NCBI RefSeq assembly: GCF_029962835.1
Contig: NC_080588.1
Location: 11,736,001-11,800,000, forward strand
Length of the DNA: 64,000 nucleotides
Direction: 5' to 3'
Source of the DNA: Magnolia sinica
Lineage: Eukaryota; Streptophyta; Magnoliopsida; Magnoliales; Magnoliaceae
The notes under the pieces are model-generated. The model was not told the origin of the DNA, searched no databases, and saw nothing but the letters and a program-made list of their open reading frames with translations. Below are positions 33,962 to 46,718 of the stretch, piece after piece. Each line of letters begins with the position of its first letter. Position 1 is the stretch's first letter. The position numbers were made by a program, and so were the translations under genes.

Positions 33962-34872
33962 GTATTTTTGGGCCCTTGGCTATCATGCCCTGAAATTTGG
34001 ATACAGAGTGTGTACCCTCAGACCCAAGTTACGACACATGACTTATATACCATGTGTACTAAAATCATTCCTTCATACCATTTTCTAAAGGCTCAGTTAA
34101 CAGGTACACTAAGTTTCCTAACTCAAAACCTTATACTAAACATCTCACATTCATTTAATTCAATCACATGCATATATATCCACCATCACAATTATTTATG
34201 GGCATTCAATCCACATATTGATAAAATTCACAAAAGTTAAGCATAGTATCAAAGCCCACCCATTTGGAGATTTATTAAACCATTCACTAACAAGAACTTT
34301 AGCTATTCATAATTTTTAGTTACTTTACTTAAAATTTATTCAAAGACATAATTAAAGGAATACCATGAGTTCAACTAGATATGTTAGTGATTCAACATAT
34401 TCAACTTGTCTTCATCAAGATAGGGCCATATCCCTTATGAATCGTCCACTGGTTCACCTTTCTGCCTTGAAACTTAAGCAATGGTTTCATCGTCCACTAA
34501 ATCTATATAGTTTTTTTTCATCAATAAAATGTCAGCTGGCCAAGCCCAGTGAGTGACCCGGTCATAGTTCATGCACATCATAATTAAAATATAATGAATG
34601 AATGACAATGAAATGCATGGATGCGTGAATGTATCAAGTGGGTTGATCAATCCACTTGCTTGAGTTGGATCTCATCAACCCACATCTCTACTTTTTGGGG
34701 TAGGCTTCTACCATCTTGGTAAGTTTTCACATAACATGAGCATCCAGGGATGGTCCCCTAGGTCACCCAATACTGTAAGTACTTACAGGTCATTTAGGGA
34801 GTGCCCCAAAGTATTCAATGGAGTTATATGATGTATGATAAGAATGACTGGTGCATGGTATTAACAGTTGTT

Positions 34873-34907
34873 ACACACACACGCACACACACACACACAC
34901 ACACACA
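34873..34907. repeat. (AC)n microsatellite
   Basis: ACACACACACGCACACAC... with one interruption (G). Confidence 0.95.
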
Positions 34908-37009
34908 AAAACAACATATGACATTTCAATTCTTAACAAATTCAACAAATATTCAATACAAAATATCACAATCATCAAAACAATGAAATGACTATTTTAA
35001 TAACAATGGATATGAAATATGTTGGGATCACTCACCTGTACTTGGTAGAGGTAAATCCATTGAAAATCATACAGGTCTGAATCTAGGATCCCTAATGAAT
35101 AATGTAAACAAAATTATGAATTGATCCAATCATTTCATTCGATGGAGCCCACTTTTGACTAAATCAAAGTAGCTCGCCTTCATTGATTAATTTGTGATTT
35201 AATTTAAGGTGAATTATGTATATTATATTATAAATTTAATCCATTTTTGAATCTCAACAAATGATAGATCGGTCCAGGATTCTATCGATCGATCCCTTTG
35301 ATCGATCGAGATCGATTGAAGATTCCTCAATTGAATCAAACATCAATCTATCAAGAAATTTTGGCTTTTCACAACTAAAATCTCTGAAAAAATTTAAAAT
35401 GTTCGATCGGTTGAAAACCCAACTTCTATCAATCAACAACGTCCTGATTCTACTTGCTTTAAATGCTCGATTTACACATTTTAGAATTTTTCTTAATTTT
35501 AACTTTTAAAGGTTTTATTGTTTATAAAAGGTTGATCTGAACCAACCATCGATTTCCACAAAATCGAATTAGGGAACGACCAAAGGATTGTTCTGATCTA
35601 GACCATTCAAGATCTAAAATAATCATATGGCATCATTACTACTTTTCAATTATTGTGGACCGTTCAACAATCAGATCCATCTAGGATTTTAAATACAACT
35701 AGGAGTCTATTTACATGAAATAGATCGGATCTAATGCATCTGAAAATCTATTGAATCAACAAATATATAAGGCAATGATCATAATTTAATTTGATTGGTG
35801 TGGCCTACTTACTGGTCAGATCTACCCATATTCTCTAGACAACAACAATTTATATCTGTTCTAAAATGAGAATACATAGTAAAGATTTGATCTGATCTGT
35901 CCGATCACTATTTTAGATCTAAGGTATTAATGATTCTTATGGTTAAATATGATAAAATGACCCATCCACTGATCGGATCGATCTGAAATTTAAGGCACTA
36001 TTATCAATTGGTTCTCACGATCAAATGATCCATTCAAATCTATCTTAATACAGTCATATACCAGTAATTAATTTTATTTCTAAAATATTATTGACTAGAT
36101 CTGAAATCATAAAACATCACTTTGTTAAAATTTTCTCTGCACACCTATACAATGATCGTGTAGATGATTCACACCATCTATTGCATAGATCGTGAAGAAA
36201 TTAACAACATACCTAAAAAAATTAAAAAGATCTAAGGGTTGAAACTTACCTAATCAAGCCACTTACACATCAAATCGATCCTCCAGCCTCACACAAAATT
36301 AAGAGTAACTATGGCAAGAGTCAATCCATTAACCTCATTCTCAACCAAGAGTGTCTCTTCCAACTTAGCTATTGACTTGTTTTTGTTTCTTAATTAAAAA
36401 TAAAATATTTAACTATTTATTTTAGTTTTTAGTGCACCAAAATTTAGGGTCATTACACTGGCCTAACATGAAGTAATGCACCTAGTGGTCAGCATGGATT
36501 TCACAAAAACATCACAATGGGGCCCACCCAGCCATCTGATCTATTTGCTCGCACGCCCACCCAACACGCTGTGAAAGAAATGACCAGGAAGGCAATGAAA
36601 TGATAATTACATCAATTAAAAAATTACCCGTTTAGTACAATTGCCCGTAGTTCACCAACTTGTTGGACAAGGAACCCCATCCGACATCCTAGATGCACTT
36701 TTAAGAGCCTGTTTGATTTCCATGTTTCTTATGAAATATAAAGTAAATGAGTCATCATTATCATTTTTAGGTGTTTGTTAAAACATGAATTATAACTTGA
36801 AAATCGAGAGTTAAATACACTTGTAAAGGAAGTAAGTACGGTAAATTATAATCATTATATTTTCATGTTATAAAATTACCATTTTTATAATGATTTGTAG
36901 GTGAAACAAATAATGTAACAAAATTATCATTATAGTTAAATGTAAGTGATGGTACTACACAATTATAATTATTTTTTTAATTAAAAAACCAAACAAGTCT
37001 TAAGAAATT

Positions 37010-38201
37010 ATGCATACTACCGATTCAATAAATAGCACAATGGGTTGTTTCTTGATCATTGCTTGCACTTGCATGTTTTGTAATGATGATGTCCCAATAA
37101 GCGCATAAAAGGATATTTCTAGATTATCTTAAGGTGGCTGCAATGTTGCTGGAGATATGGGTACTTTTATGTGCTCAATAGTCTCCATATCAAGATCTTT
37201 CAGAGGGATGTCACTCGCCTCAATACAATAAAAAAAAATAAAAAAATTCTTCACCTTCTAAACATGTCTGGACTCGAAACACTAATGACAATTGTAGCAT
37301 AGACCCTTAGTGTGTTTCTATTTTATTTCAGTTAAAGATAAATGTTTAAATGTGGAGCCAAGTTGGTTTTGTTGATTGAGTATGGTTAGTAGTTGCAATA
37401 AAAGAAATCCCTTTTTGGTTCATAAGCAGTCGACCATTTCTTTATACTAATGTATATTTCTCATTATTTAGCTTAGTGAATGAGATTACTTAAATTAAAA
37501 GTAGCCAACTTTACACTCATAACTTCCACCAAAGTTCATCTTTTAGTCATTCAATGGAAAACCCACAAAATGGTTGAATAATATGTTAGTGAATCCTATT
37601 AGATGGGTTTCAAAGTCCACCTGATACTCATGAAGGGAACCTATCTGTTTCAGGCCATTGAGTTTGCTTGAGTAGTCTTCAAACTTAGAAGGTTCAAATT
37701 GCAATATCAACCTCAAAAATGTACGCCAAGAGACATACCCCATTTGTTGTTCCAGCCAATGATACCAAAGTAAAGCTTCATCCTCAAGGTGAAATGAAGC
37801 TATTGAGGCCCACTGTTCTTGAGCAATTTGATGAAAATGTATAAATCATCCATTCTTATTAAGCCAGGGTATTAAGTTCTTACCATTAAGTCATGGATAA
37901 TCCAACCTTGGAGTGCATATTTGGGTCATTATTGTAGTAGCGGCATCAAAATGATTTCTAGAGCTAGCTCTGGTCGATAAAATGGGCTTAGATGTGGCCA
38001 GTAAATTTGTTGTAGTAGGTCGATGCATGCTAACTTGCTCGCTAGCCCATCATGTTGTTGATTTATCTTCTAATTTCTAAATAGAAGCTAGTATATTCTT
38101 CATAATCGTTAATAATTTCCTTAATTTATTTGATCTTCAGATGCCATCTTTTTCTTCCTTCTTCCATGGGTTTGCACCATCAACTAACAGAGCCCAAAAT
38201 A
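37010..38201 (-). pseudogene. Ty3/gypsy gag and protease-start remnant
   Basis: Read leftward: ALLWYHWLEQQMGYVSWRTF near 37790-37720, then FEPSKFEDYSSKLNGLKQIG and LHEYQVDFETHL (within 37743-37543), the Retrotrans_gag signature. A damaged knuckle KGLCYNCH..FESRHV follows near 37310-37265, and the protease lead-in ALIGTSSLQNMQVQAMI KKQPIVLF is near 37100-37030. Pol beyond that is missing. It resembles chromoviruses in which the knuckle is followed by a protease starting SGSTHNF. Several stops are present. Confidence 0.7.
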
Positions 38202-38215
38202 GTTCTTTGATACCA
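38202..38215 (-). other. Primer binding site of the gag remnant
   Basis: The minus strand reads TGGTATCAAAGAAC, a one- or two-base variant of the tRNA-Met site TGGTATCAGAGC. It lies directly right of gag. The DNA right of it (38217 to roughly 38560) is probably the 5' LTR; its far end is not recognisable. Confidence 0.6.
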
Positions 38216-38569
38216 AAGGTAACTGTGAGTGGATTAAACTAAATTAAAAGAATGATAAATCTCATTAAATGGAGATTTGTATCTTTAGATCTCTCTATGA
38301 GCGAGAGAAACCTCCAAACTTTTAAGAAAAAGGTAATGGATATTCATTGCCTTTCAGAAAGGAATTGCATTTTATTTGTAAAATTTTACTATGTAACAAT
38401 TATAGTAAAGATGGTAATTTACAAAACTAAAACAAAAAGGACTCCTATTTCAACAAACTAAAACAAAATTATCTTAAACAAAATTAAAATGAAAGGACTT
38501 CAATCTTATACAAAACTAAAATAGAAAGAACTCTATCTCTTTTGTAGATTATGCTCATCGCCCCTTACC

Positions 38570-40395
38570 TATGATATAATAGATCTTAGACATGCCAATA
38601 AGGTCATATAAAAAGTTTAAATTAACAAAGGTTCAACCCATCTCCGCTCTTCAGTCTCAAATTCCCTACTTAAACTCTCTCTTATCTCAAAAAATAAAAA
38701 CGACTAGTCAAAATCCTTTTAGTAATGTAATCTATTTAAAAAATAGAGAAAAATGTTGTTATTAGTAGTATTATTATTATTATTATTATTGCAAGAGGGG
38801 CTAACGCTATCAATATTATAAATACATACTGCATGTATTGATGATATTGGAGATTTTTATACTGTAAAAAAAAAAAATTGAAAAATATCTCATTATCGGG
38901 GGAGTTTTTCAACTCACCCTTATTTTGTATTAGCAACACATGATATTTATAGTATTAGCTAACATTATCAATATTTAAATAGTTGGTTGCACCTACTGGA
39001 AAACCCATCACAACTTACCACCATCTTCCTTGTCGTTGTTGCCAAAGATAGTAAATCTGACAACATGAAGAGCAAACCTATCAATGAGATAGGTATTGAG
39101 GATGTTTTAAAGAAATATAGAGAAGGTATAGTAGACAAGAGAGTTGATAGATGTGTACAAGCCTATGATGATAAAAAAGATGACTGACAACGAATTTGGT
39201 TTCACAACATCTAAATGGATTAAAAATTTGACTATAAAGATTAGATCTAGGTTGCAATTGTGATGAGTTTATGGGTCATGAGATGACAATAAAAGATGAA
39301 GGATCCAGTTCATTATAATCATCATATCCAAAAGCTTGCTGATGTTGGCTAGAGATATTAGATTTAGGCTAAGTTATTCGAGACCATGGTTGGAAAGATT
39401 GCAAAGATTTGAGCTAGTTATGACACTGCTCACAAAGACCATATGTTTGACAATGTCAATTGTAGAGATCCATATTAATAGATCTAGCTAAGATAAATGC
39501 TAACTTTGAGAATTTATAGACAGATTGTGCAACGATTATTAATGGTTGATACAATGAACAGAATGATAAGCCTTTCTAATACCATTTTAATGTAAGTGGT
39601 CATTTGAATAATGAAAAAACAAAAGAAATAAAAAGAAAATTGATGAATTTTTATATTATAGGATATTTTACTGTGTTTGAATAGCAAATGAAATATTGAA
39701 TTTCAAAAAGCAATCATTATCCAAATATTGTAATTAAATTCTTTTGCTAAAAGTACAAGGTAAGTACTATGTAAGTTTTATGTGATTTTTATTTGCTATA
39801 TAAATAAGATCCTCAAAAATAAAATTCATAAACATCCATGTTTTAATAGTGCTTATGAAAATTTTAAAAAACATCATTGGATAATTATTACATTTTTCTT
39901 TTCTTCTCTTTTTTTCACTTTTTAAGTAGGCAATATATGTTAAAATATAAACATACCATTTTCTATTACTATGTATATTACATACAAATATACGCATGAC
40001 TATATATACATCTATATCCTATTCCACAATACTATCACTGACCAAATACGACTTAATTTTTTTTGCATCTACCTCATGTTTACCTTTTATTTTGCAAATA
40101 TTTTTCTCTATTTTAGGGGTCTTTTGGCAATTTATATTTAGTGTGAATTGAAGGAAAAAGAAGAGTACTGGGTGCATTTAGCAAGGTGTATTTGAGGTGA
40201 TTTGGATTAAATTGTAATCTAAATCCTTAAAAATGCCTTTAGAAATCTGAACAAAAGGATAAAGATTTAAATTGGATTCACATCGAATCCTTGCTTACAT
40301 TAAAAAAAATGATTGTTCCAATTCTATCTCTTTAAAAGACGACATGCGCTTCTATATCCTATAGTAACACTTTCCTTGTCTTTCTCTGTCTCAAC

Positions 40396-40433
<38 letters not shown>

Positions 40434-40590
40434 CCACCTCCTTCCTAATTCCAACTTTTAGGTTAGTACATTAAAATCCAATCCCTCCATGCCCTTCTTC
40501 TCTCGCCCGCCTTCACTATGAGTGGGTGGAGGGCTATTACAACAACCCTAAGAATGTTGAATCCTTTGACATGAATGATCTGATGATGGG
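38570..40590. other. Gene-free AT-rich stretch with microsatellites
   Basis: Includes (TTA)n at 38769-38790 and (CT)n at 40398-40430. The open frame at 38987-39187 (66 codons, IGIEDVLKKYREGIVDKRVD) is not recognised and has no supporting signal. Confidence 0.5.
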
Positions 40591-41385
40591 ACATTGTTCA
40601 CAATCCCAAGTGTAGGGTCGTGATGTGGTAATAACTCGGTAAGACCAAGGTCGAATCCACAAGGACTAAACTTGTACGTATTTTGAAAATAACTAGAACT
40701 AAAAAAAAAATTTTAATTAAAATCTGAATAACTGAGAGTAATGGTGAATAATGTTGATTAAAAATTATGAATTTAAAGGTGAGAACTATGGTGCCAAGGA
40801 TCCACTTGTAGCTTTCAAGATGCTACCTTACTTGATTCAAGTAACACAATTGGAATTGGATTCCTATTCTATCCAATTGGAAGATAAAGCAATTTAAATC
40901 AAATCTGATCTTTTCATTGACCTAATTCTCAATGGAGGAAAATTGTGATGATTTGAAGGGATTCCATTACCCTACCATGCCCAGGAGATGATGGTGAGCA
41001 ATGGGATTTACCAATTTCATAATCTTAAAATAGGAAAAGAAGATATCCAAAACTATCATAACATCAATTGTAATTTGAGTCACAATAAATCATAGAAAAA
41101 TGAAAATATTCCTTAAATTCAGACTAGAAATCAACGAAGCTCAATAAGAACAAGAATCAAAGAAAGATAATCATCCAAACACGCTACAAGCTTCACCTCT
41201 TAGCTTTAGCTAAGAGGTTTAGCAAACCATATACATGATTGAAACCAAATCTCTTAAATAAAGTATGAAAAATAAACTAGGGAAGAAAAAAAATAAAATT
41301 CTTTGGCGACTACTCCACCTTTTTGCTATACTTCTTGAAACTTTTTCAAACCCTAGAAGATACTTTAGAGCATCCTAGAGACTCC

Positions 41386-41393
41386 TATTTATA
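41386..41393 (-). promoter_or_regulatory. LTR TATA box, Athila-like element
   Basis: TATAAATA on the minus strand, conserved in the other LTR at 49603-49610. Transcription would start near 41360 and 49575 and run leftward. Confidence 0.6.
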
Positions 41394-41480
41394 GTTGGAG
41401 AACTCCAACCTTCACACCAAGTTGGAAAATTTTGTAAATCGCCTCAAATTTACGTAGTCGGCGTAAAATCCGCGTACACA

Positions 41481-41631
41481 TTCGATTCTATCGAAGGGTC
41501 TTCGATTGCATCGAAAAATCATCCAGAACTGTCTATTGAGTTTGGCTTGAAAAGTCCTGAAATTCTCGATTGAATCGAACTAGCTTCAATTACACCTTCG
41601 ATACTATCGAACTTTCTTCGATTGAATCGAA
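41481..41631. repeat. Array of five TTCGATnnnATCGAA palindromes in LTR U3
   Basis: Copies at 41481-41495, 41501-41515, 41565-41579 (first base C), 41597-41611 and 41617-41631, with middle triplets TCT, TGC, TGA, ACT and TGA. They lie roughly 90-240 bp upstream of the TATA box at 41386-41393. In the other LTR several have decayed, mostly by C-to-T/G-to-A change. Confidence 0.85.
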
Positions 41632-41988
41632 GTCTATTCTGACACTTTTTTAGAACAAGGTTTTTCTGGCCCTAAAATTTCAAAATATCTTTTTTCAGGA
41701 CAATTTTCAGGATTCTTTTTCTTCACTTCAAATCTTTGATTTTCTTCATTCCTCATTTAGTTTCCTTGCATCTTTGGAGTGTGAATTCTTCATTAATGAC
41801 TTCTAAATCTCCAATTCTTCGTTATCTTCTTTTGATCTTTAAATCTATCCTTTTAAGCACATATTCATCATAAGCTTTCGAATCACCTCGCATAACAAAA
41901 ACGTGTATAATTAAATCAAATTATCAATTAAATTTCAGAAAAACTAATGTAATTAAATGGTTAAATATGCAATATTTAAGTCTCAACA

Positions 41989-43090
41989 CACCCCCAACCA
42001 GCAATTTACTAGTCCCGAGCAAAAAGTGCGTAACATAATCTTCAATTCTTGAATTGCAATACTCTTTCAGAAAATAATCTTTTGTATAAACAAGTATGAA
42101 TGAGTATAATCTAAAGAGGTGGGAGTGAAAAATTAAAAACCGAGAGCCGAATCACATGAGCAATTAATCAGGTATGTTCTTCATCAATCATTTAAAAACA
42201 TAAGTTCATATATCAAGTTTTTTTTAATGTGCTTAGTGAATTTCAAGTTACTTTCCATAAAAATGCTATTATTTCATAATGTTAGTCATGCTCATCACTT
42301 TAGGATTAATTGAATAATCAAGTGCTTATTTTGAACTTATCCCATTTTTCTTCTTTTTCCAGTTTTTGATTTTATATTAACGGTTCTTTTTATTTATTCA
42401 TCCTTTTTGGATTATTCATTCTTTTCCAGTATTTTCAACATCTATGACTTTTTTGTCGATCTCACTGTTTTTTAACTAGTTCTTTTCGTCTTTTTAAGGT
42501 GGATAAATTCTCAAGACCTAATTCTTAGCATTTATTAATGATTCACATACTAATAATTAGAAATTCTATCATAATTCACGGAGAGCAATTTGAATATGGC
42601 TTGTGACTTAGATTAACATGATATTCAAACTTCCTCTTAATCCATTAAATGCAAGAACTTAGATGATAGGCTACTCGGTTGATCAAACTCCAACAATTCA
42701 ATGTTCAATTTCCATATTATCATCATACTCAAGGCATTCTTAATTACATAACATATCACTTTCCAAATAGGTTTTTAATTTGAAAAATTGAAAATTTTCA
42801 AAATGTTTGCTTGAAGACTAAGAACACGCTAATTAGTTTACCTAATCCACACCCCCAACGTAAAATCTACATTGTCCTCAATGTAAAATATATAAGCATG
42901 CAATGCACATGAGACAACGAAGAAAAAGGAGAGATGGAAAGGTAGTACCTGAAGAAGGAGAATTAAAGTTTTTCCAAAGTTCTCAACATCAAATGGGTTA
43001 GCATGAAGACTAACAAATTGAAAGAAAACTATCCTAATCCTAAAATTCTATAAAAGCAATAAACCTAACTACACCTCCATCATACTAGGA
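41989..43090 (-). other. Non-coding 3' region of the Athila-like element
   Basis: Between the integrase end and the 3' LTR. Only the polypurine tract next to the LTR is recognisable. No env-like frame was seen. Confidence 0.55.
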
Positions 43091-46000
43091 TGTTAATCCT
43101 GATACACAGGATTAATCAGAGGTATGGACATATCATTTGAATCAAACTTCTCAACAAATAGCTTTAGACGATGTACATTCACTTTGAAAACATTGTCATT
43201 TGTTAGATTTTTTATCTCGACGGCCCCATGAGGATAGACGTTCGTAACAGTGAAAGGGCCGGTCCAATGAGATTGAAGTTTTCCCGAAAAAAGATGTAAT
43301 CGAGAATTATATAGAAAGACTTTTTGATTTGGTGTAAATGATTTCTGAAAGATGTTCTAGTCATGGAACACTTTCATCCTGTCCATGTAAATTCTTGAGT
43401 TCTCATAAGTGTCGTTTCAGATTTCCTCAAGTTCATTTAGTTTAACCTTGCGCAGCGAGCCAGCATTGTCCAAGTTAAAGTTTAGATTTTTGATAGCCCA
43501 GTAGGCTCTATGCTCCAGCTCCAGATGCAAGTGGTAGGCTTTCCCATAAACGAGTCTAAAAGGAAACATTCTAATGGGGGTCTTAAAAGTTGTACGGTAA
43601 GCCCATAAAACATCGGTCAAATGGATTGACCAATCCTTATAGTTAGGGTTAATCATTTTTTTTCAAAATTGGTTTAATTTTCATGTTAAAAATCTCATCT
43701 TGCCCGCTTGTCTGTGGGTGGTATGGAGTGCTTACTTTATGAAATATGTCATATTTCTTCATTAAGTTCTCAAATGGCCTATTATAAAAGTGTAAAACTC
43801 CATCACTAATGATGGTTCGAGACGTTTTGAACCGGAAAATGATATTTTCTTTTAAGAATCAAATGACTGTTCTGTGATCATTGTTCTGGCTTGGGATCGC
43901 TTTGACCCATTTAGTGACATATATACTACCAACAATATGTAAATATTTCCAAGGGATTGGGGGAATGGTCTCATGAAATCGATGCCCTAGCAATCGAATG
44001 CTTTAATGATAAGAATTAGGTTTAGTGGTATTATATTTCGACAGGACAATCCTCCCAATTTCTAACAACACTAACAAGCTTTGCAAAACTTATGAATATC
44101 TCTGAACATAGTGGGCCAGTAAAAGCCGCACTGCAGAATTTTGGTCGTGGTCTTTTTAACAGAAAGTGACTACCACAGATCTGAGAGTGACAAAAGGAGA
44201 TGACACTCTAATGTTCATTATCTAGCACACATCTCCTTAGAATTTGGTCTGAGCAATATTTAAACAAGTAACGATCATCCAAGAAATATTAACGCACCTC
44301 AATGAAGAATTTTTTCTTATCTTGCACAGTCCAATGTGTCAGCGTGAAAACTGTGGCAAGATAATTCGCAATGTCAACAAACCAAGGTAATTGGGAGAGT
44401 CTAAATAATTGTTCATCAGGGAACATATCATTTATAAGTATCAGGTCAAAGGAATCGGGGAGATCAAGCATAGAGAGATGATTAGCCACTACGTTTTCTA
44501 CTCCATTTTTGTCTTGTATTTCTATGTCAAACTCTTGGAGTAGAAGGATCCATCTTATCAAGAAGGGTTTAACATCATTATTGCAAAGAAGGTACTTTAG
44601 CACCACATGATCAATGTAGATGATGATCTTGGATCTGAACAAGTAAGACCTAAATTTGTCCAAAACGAATACTACGGCTAAGAGCTCATTCTCTGTAGTA
44701 AAGTAGTTTACTTGGGCAGAATTTAGAGTTCTACTCGCATAGTGAATTACATAAGGCTTATTTTCTTTTCTCTGGCCTAACACCGCCCCAATAGCATAGT
44801 CTGACACATCGCACATAATCTTAAAAGGGATGCTTCAATTGAGTGGCTGTATGATAAGTGCGGTTATTAATATAGTCTTGAGCTTAGTGAAAGCTTTTTG
44901 GCATTACTCAGTCCATTCGTATGATGCATCCTTTTGAAGTAAATTTCATAAAGGATGATAGAGATGACTAAAGTCCTTTATAAATCGTCTATAAAATCTG
45001 GTGTGTTATAAGTAGGATCGCACATCACACATGCTCTTGGGTGGAAGTAGGTTAGAGATAAGGTCAATTTTAGCCTTGTCTACCTCAATTCCCTTGGGTG
45101 AAATTATATGTCCAAGAATAATTCCTTTAGGGACCATGAAATGGAACTTCTCCCAATTTAGAACTAAATTCTTTTCCTCGCATCGCTTCAATACATTTTT
45201 AAGATTTTACATACACTCACTGAAAAATGGACCAAAGACAGAAGTCGTCCATGAAGACCTCTAAATATTGTCCCACCATGTCAGAAAATATACTTAACAT
45301 GCATCACTGAAAGCTGGCGGGGGCATTACACAGTCTGAATGGCATCCTTCGGTAAGCAAATGTGTCATAGAGGCATGTGAATGTAGTCTTTTTTTTTTTT
45401 AAATATCTTCAGGAGCTGTCTTAATCTGGTTGTAGCCCAAATAGTCGTCAAGGAAGCAACAGTAAGAGTGACCAGCTAGCCTTTCTAAAATTTAATCAAT
45501 AAAGGGTAAAGGAAAGTATTCATTGTGAGGATATTTAATTTTCTATAGTCAATGCACATTCTTCAATCAGTAGTAACTCTAGTTGGCACGAGTTCATTGT
45601 CAACATTGGTTACGACAGTGATTCCAGACTTCTTCGGAACCACCTGAGTTGGACTTACCCATTGACTGTCAGATATAAGGTATATTATACTCACATCCAA
45701 CAACTTAAGTACCTCAGTCTTAACCACTTCTTTCATATTTAGATTGAGTCGATGTTGTGGTTGTCGGGAGGTTTTCGCATTATCCGCAAGATGAATGTAG
45801 TGAACACAAATCAAAGGATCAATTCGTTTAAGGTCCACAATTGACCATCCAAGGGCTCCTTTATGCTCAATAAGAGTAGAAATAATTATACTCTCTTGTT
45901 TTTTCTCAAGGTGGGAAGAAATCACCACTGGAATGTCTTATCTTGACTTACGTAGAGATATTTAAGATCAACAGGTAAAATTTTTCGGTCAAGCTTCGGT

Positions 46001-46718
46001 GCTTTGAGGCTAGACGGTAAATTCACTTCATCAGTTTGGGGCAATTTCTCAAATTGTAGCCTCCACTGGTTAATTTTAAGTACCAACATAGCATCAAGAA
46101 AGGTATCCATCTCCCTAATCATGTCATCATCCAAATCAAGGGAGTGGGCCAAGCATGTCTCTAGAGTGTCAGAGTTAGAGTCAGGAGTGCTCTATCTTCC
46201 ACGAAAGAATTGATCATGTTAATGTCGTGGGTATCGTCATTATCCTTTGATTATTTATTTATATTGAAAAAGATGTTGAGCTCTAATGTCATATTTTCGA
46301 AAGATAAATTTATAATTCCATTCCTATAATTAATGATAGCATTTAATGTAACAAGGAATGGGCGACCAAGAATGACGGGTATTTGAGTGCTCACGTCTAT
46401 GATGGGTTGAGTATCCAGGACAATAAAATTTACTAGATAGTAGAATTTATCAACTTGGACTAATACATCTTCAATCATCCCTCTTGGTATACGAACCGAT
46501 TGATCAACAAGTTATAATATGGTCCGGGTGGATTTTAATTCACCTAGACCCAGTTGTTCATAAACCGAGTAAGGGATCAAGTTAACACTCACTCCTAAGT
46601 AAAGAAGTGCATGCTCAATCCAGTGGTTCCCAATTATATAAGTAATGGTTGGGCTACCGGAATCTTTAGATTTTTGTGGCATATCTTGCTTGAGGATAAC
46701 ACTTACTTCTTTTGTCAA
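43090..46718 (-). pseudogene. pol remnant of the Athila-like element
   Basis: In order from the right: protease (LYLGVSVNLIPYSVYEQLGL, D replaced by Y, 46718-46512, continuing to 46251 with PVILGRPFLVT). Reverse transcriptase start (VVPKKSGITVV.N..NELVPTR, 45928-45563). A later RT piece (ILGHIISPKGIEVDKAKI, 45191-45006). RNase H (CDVSDYAIGAVLGQR, HYASRTLNSAQ, 44816-44289), its first Asp retained. Integrase pieces ([22 protein letters not shown], cut by the limit to [10 protein letters not shown] and [12 protein letters not shown], 43656-43417). C-terminus near 43350-43100 ([16 protein letters not shown]). The VPTRVTT junction and YSVYEQLGLGELK are typical of Athila/Calypso elements. Frameshifts and stops occur throughout. 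Confidence 0.82.

Larger units (their letters stand above)
31202..37009. other. Gene-free region with MITE fragments
   Basis: AT-rich, no domain-bearing frame. It contains GTGGGCC-style MITE pieces, the hairpin at 33855-33961, a CA microsatellite at 34873-34907, and GATCGATC-rich sequence at 35266-35420. Short open frames here look random. Confidence 0.5.
40595..41988 (-). repeat. 3' LTR of the Athila-like element
   Basis: Element-sense start TGTTGAGACTTAAATA at 41988, end TTGTGAACA at 40595. TATAAATA is at 41393-41386 on the minus strand. Five TTCGATnnnATCGAA palindromes lie upstream of it. Confidence 0.85.

Noticed and set aside
38987-39187. 66-codon frame with KPINEIGIEDVLKKYREG
   Set aside because: Not recognised, no promoter or neighbouring exon found; could be a decayed gene fragment but evidence is too thin.
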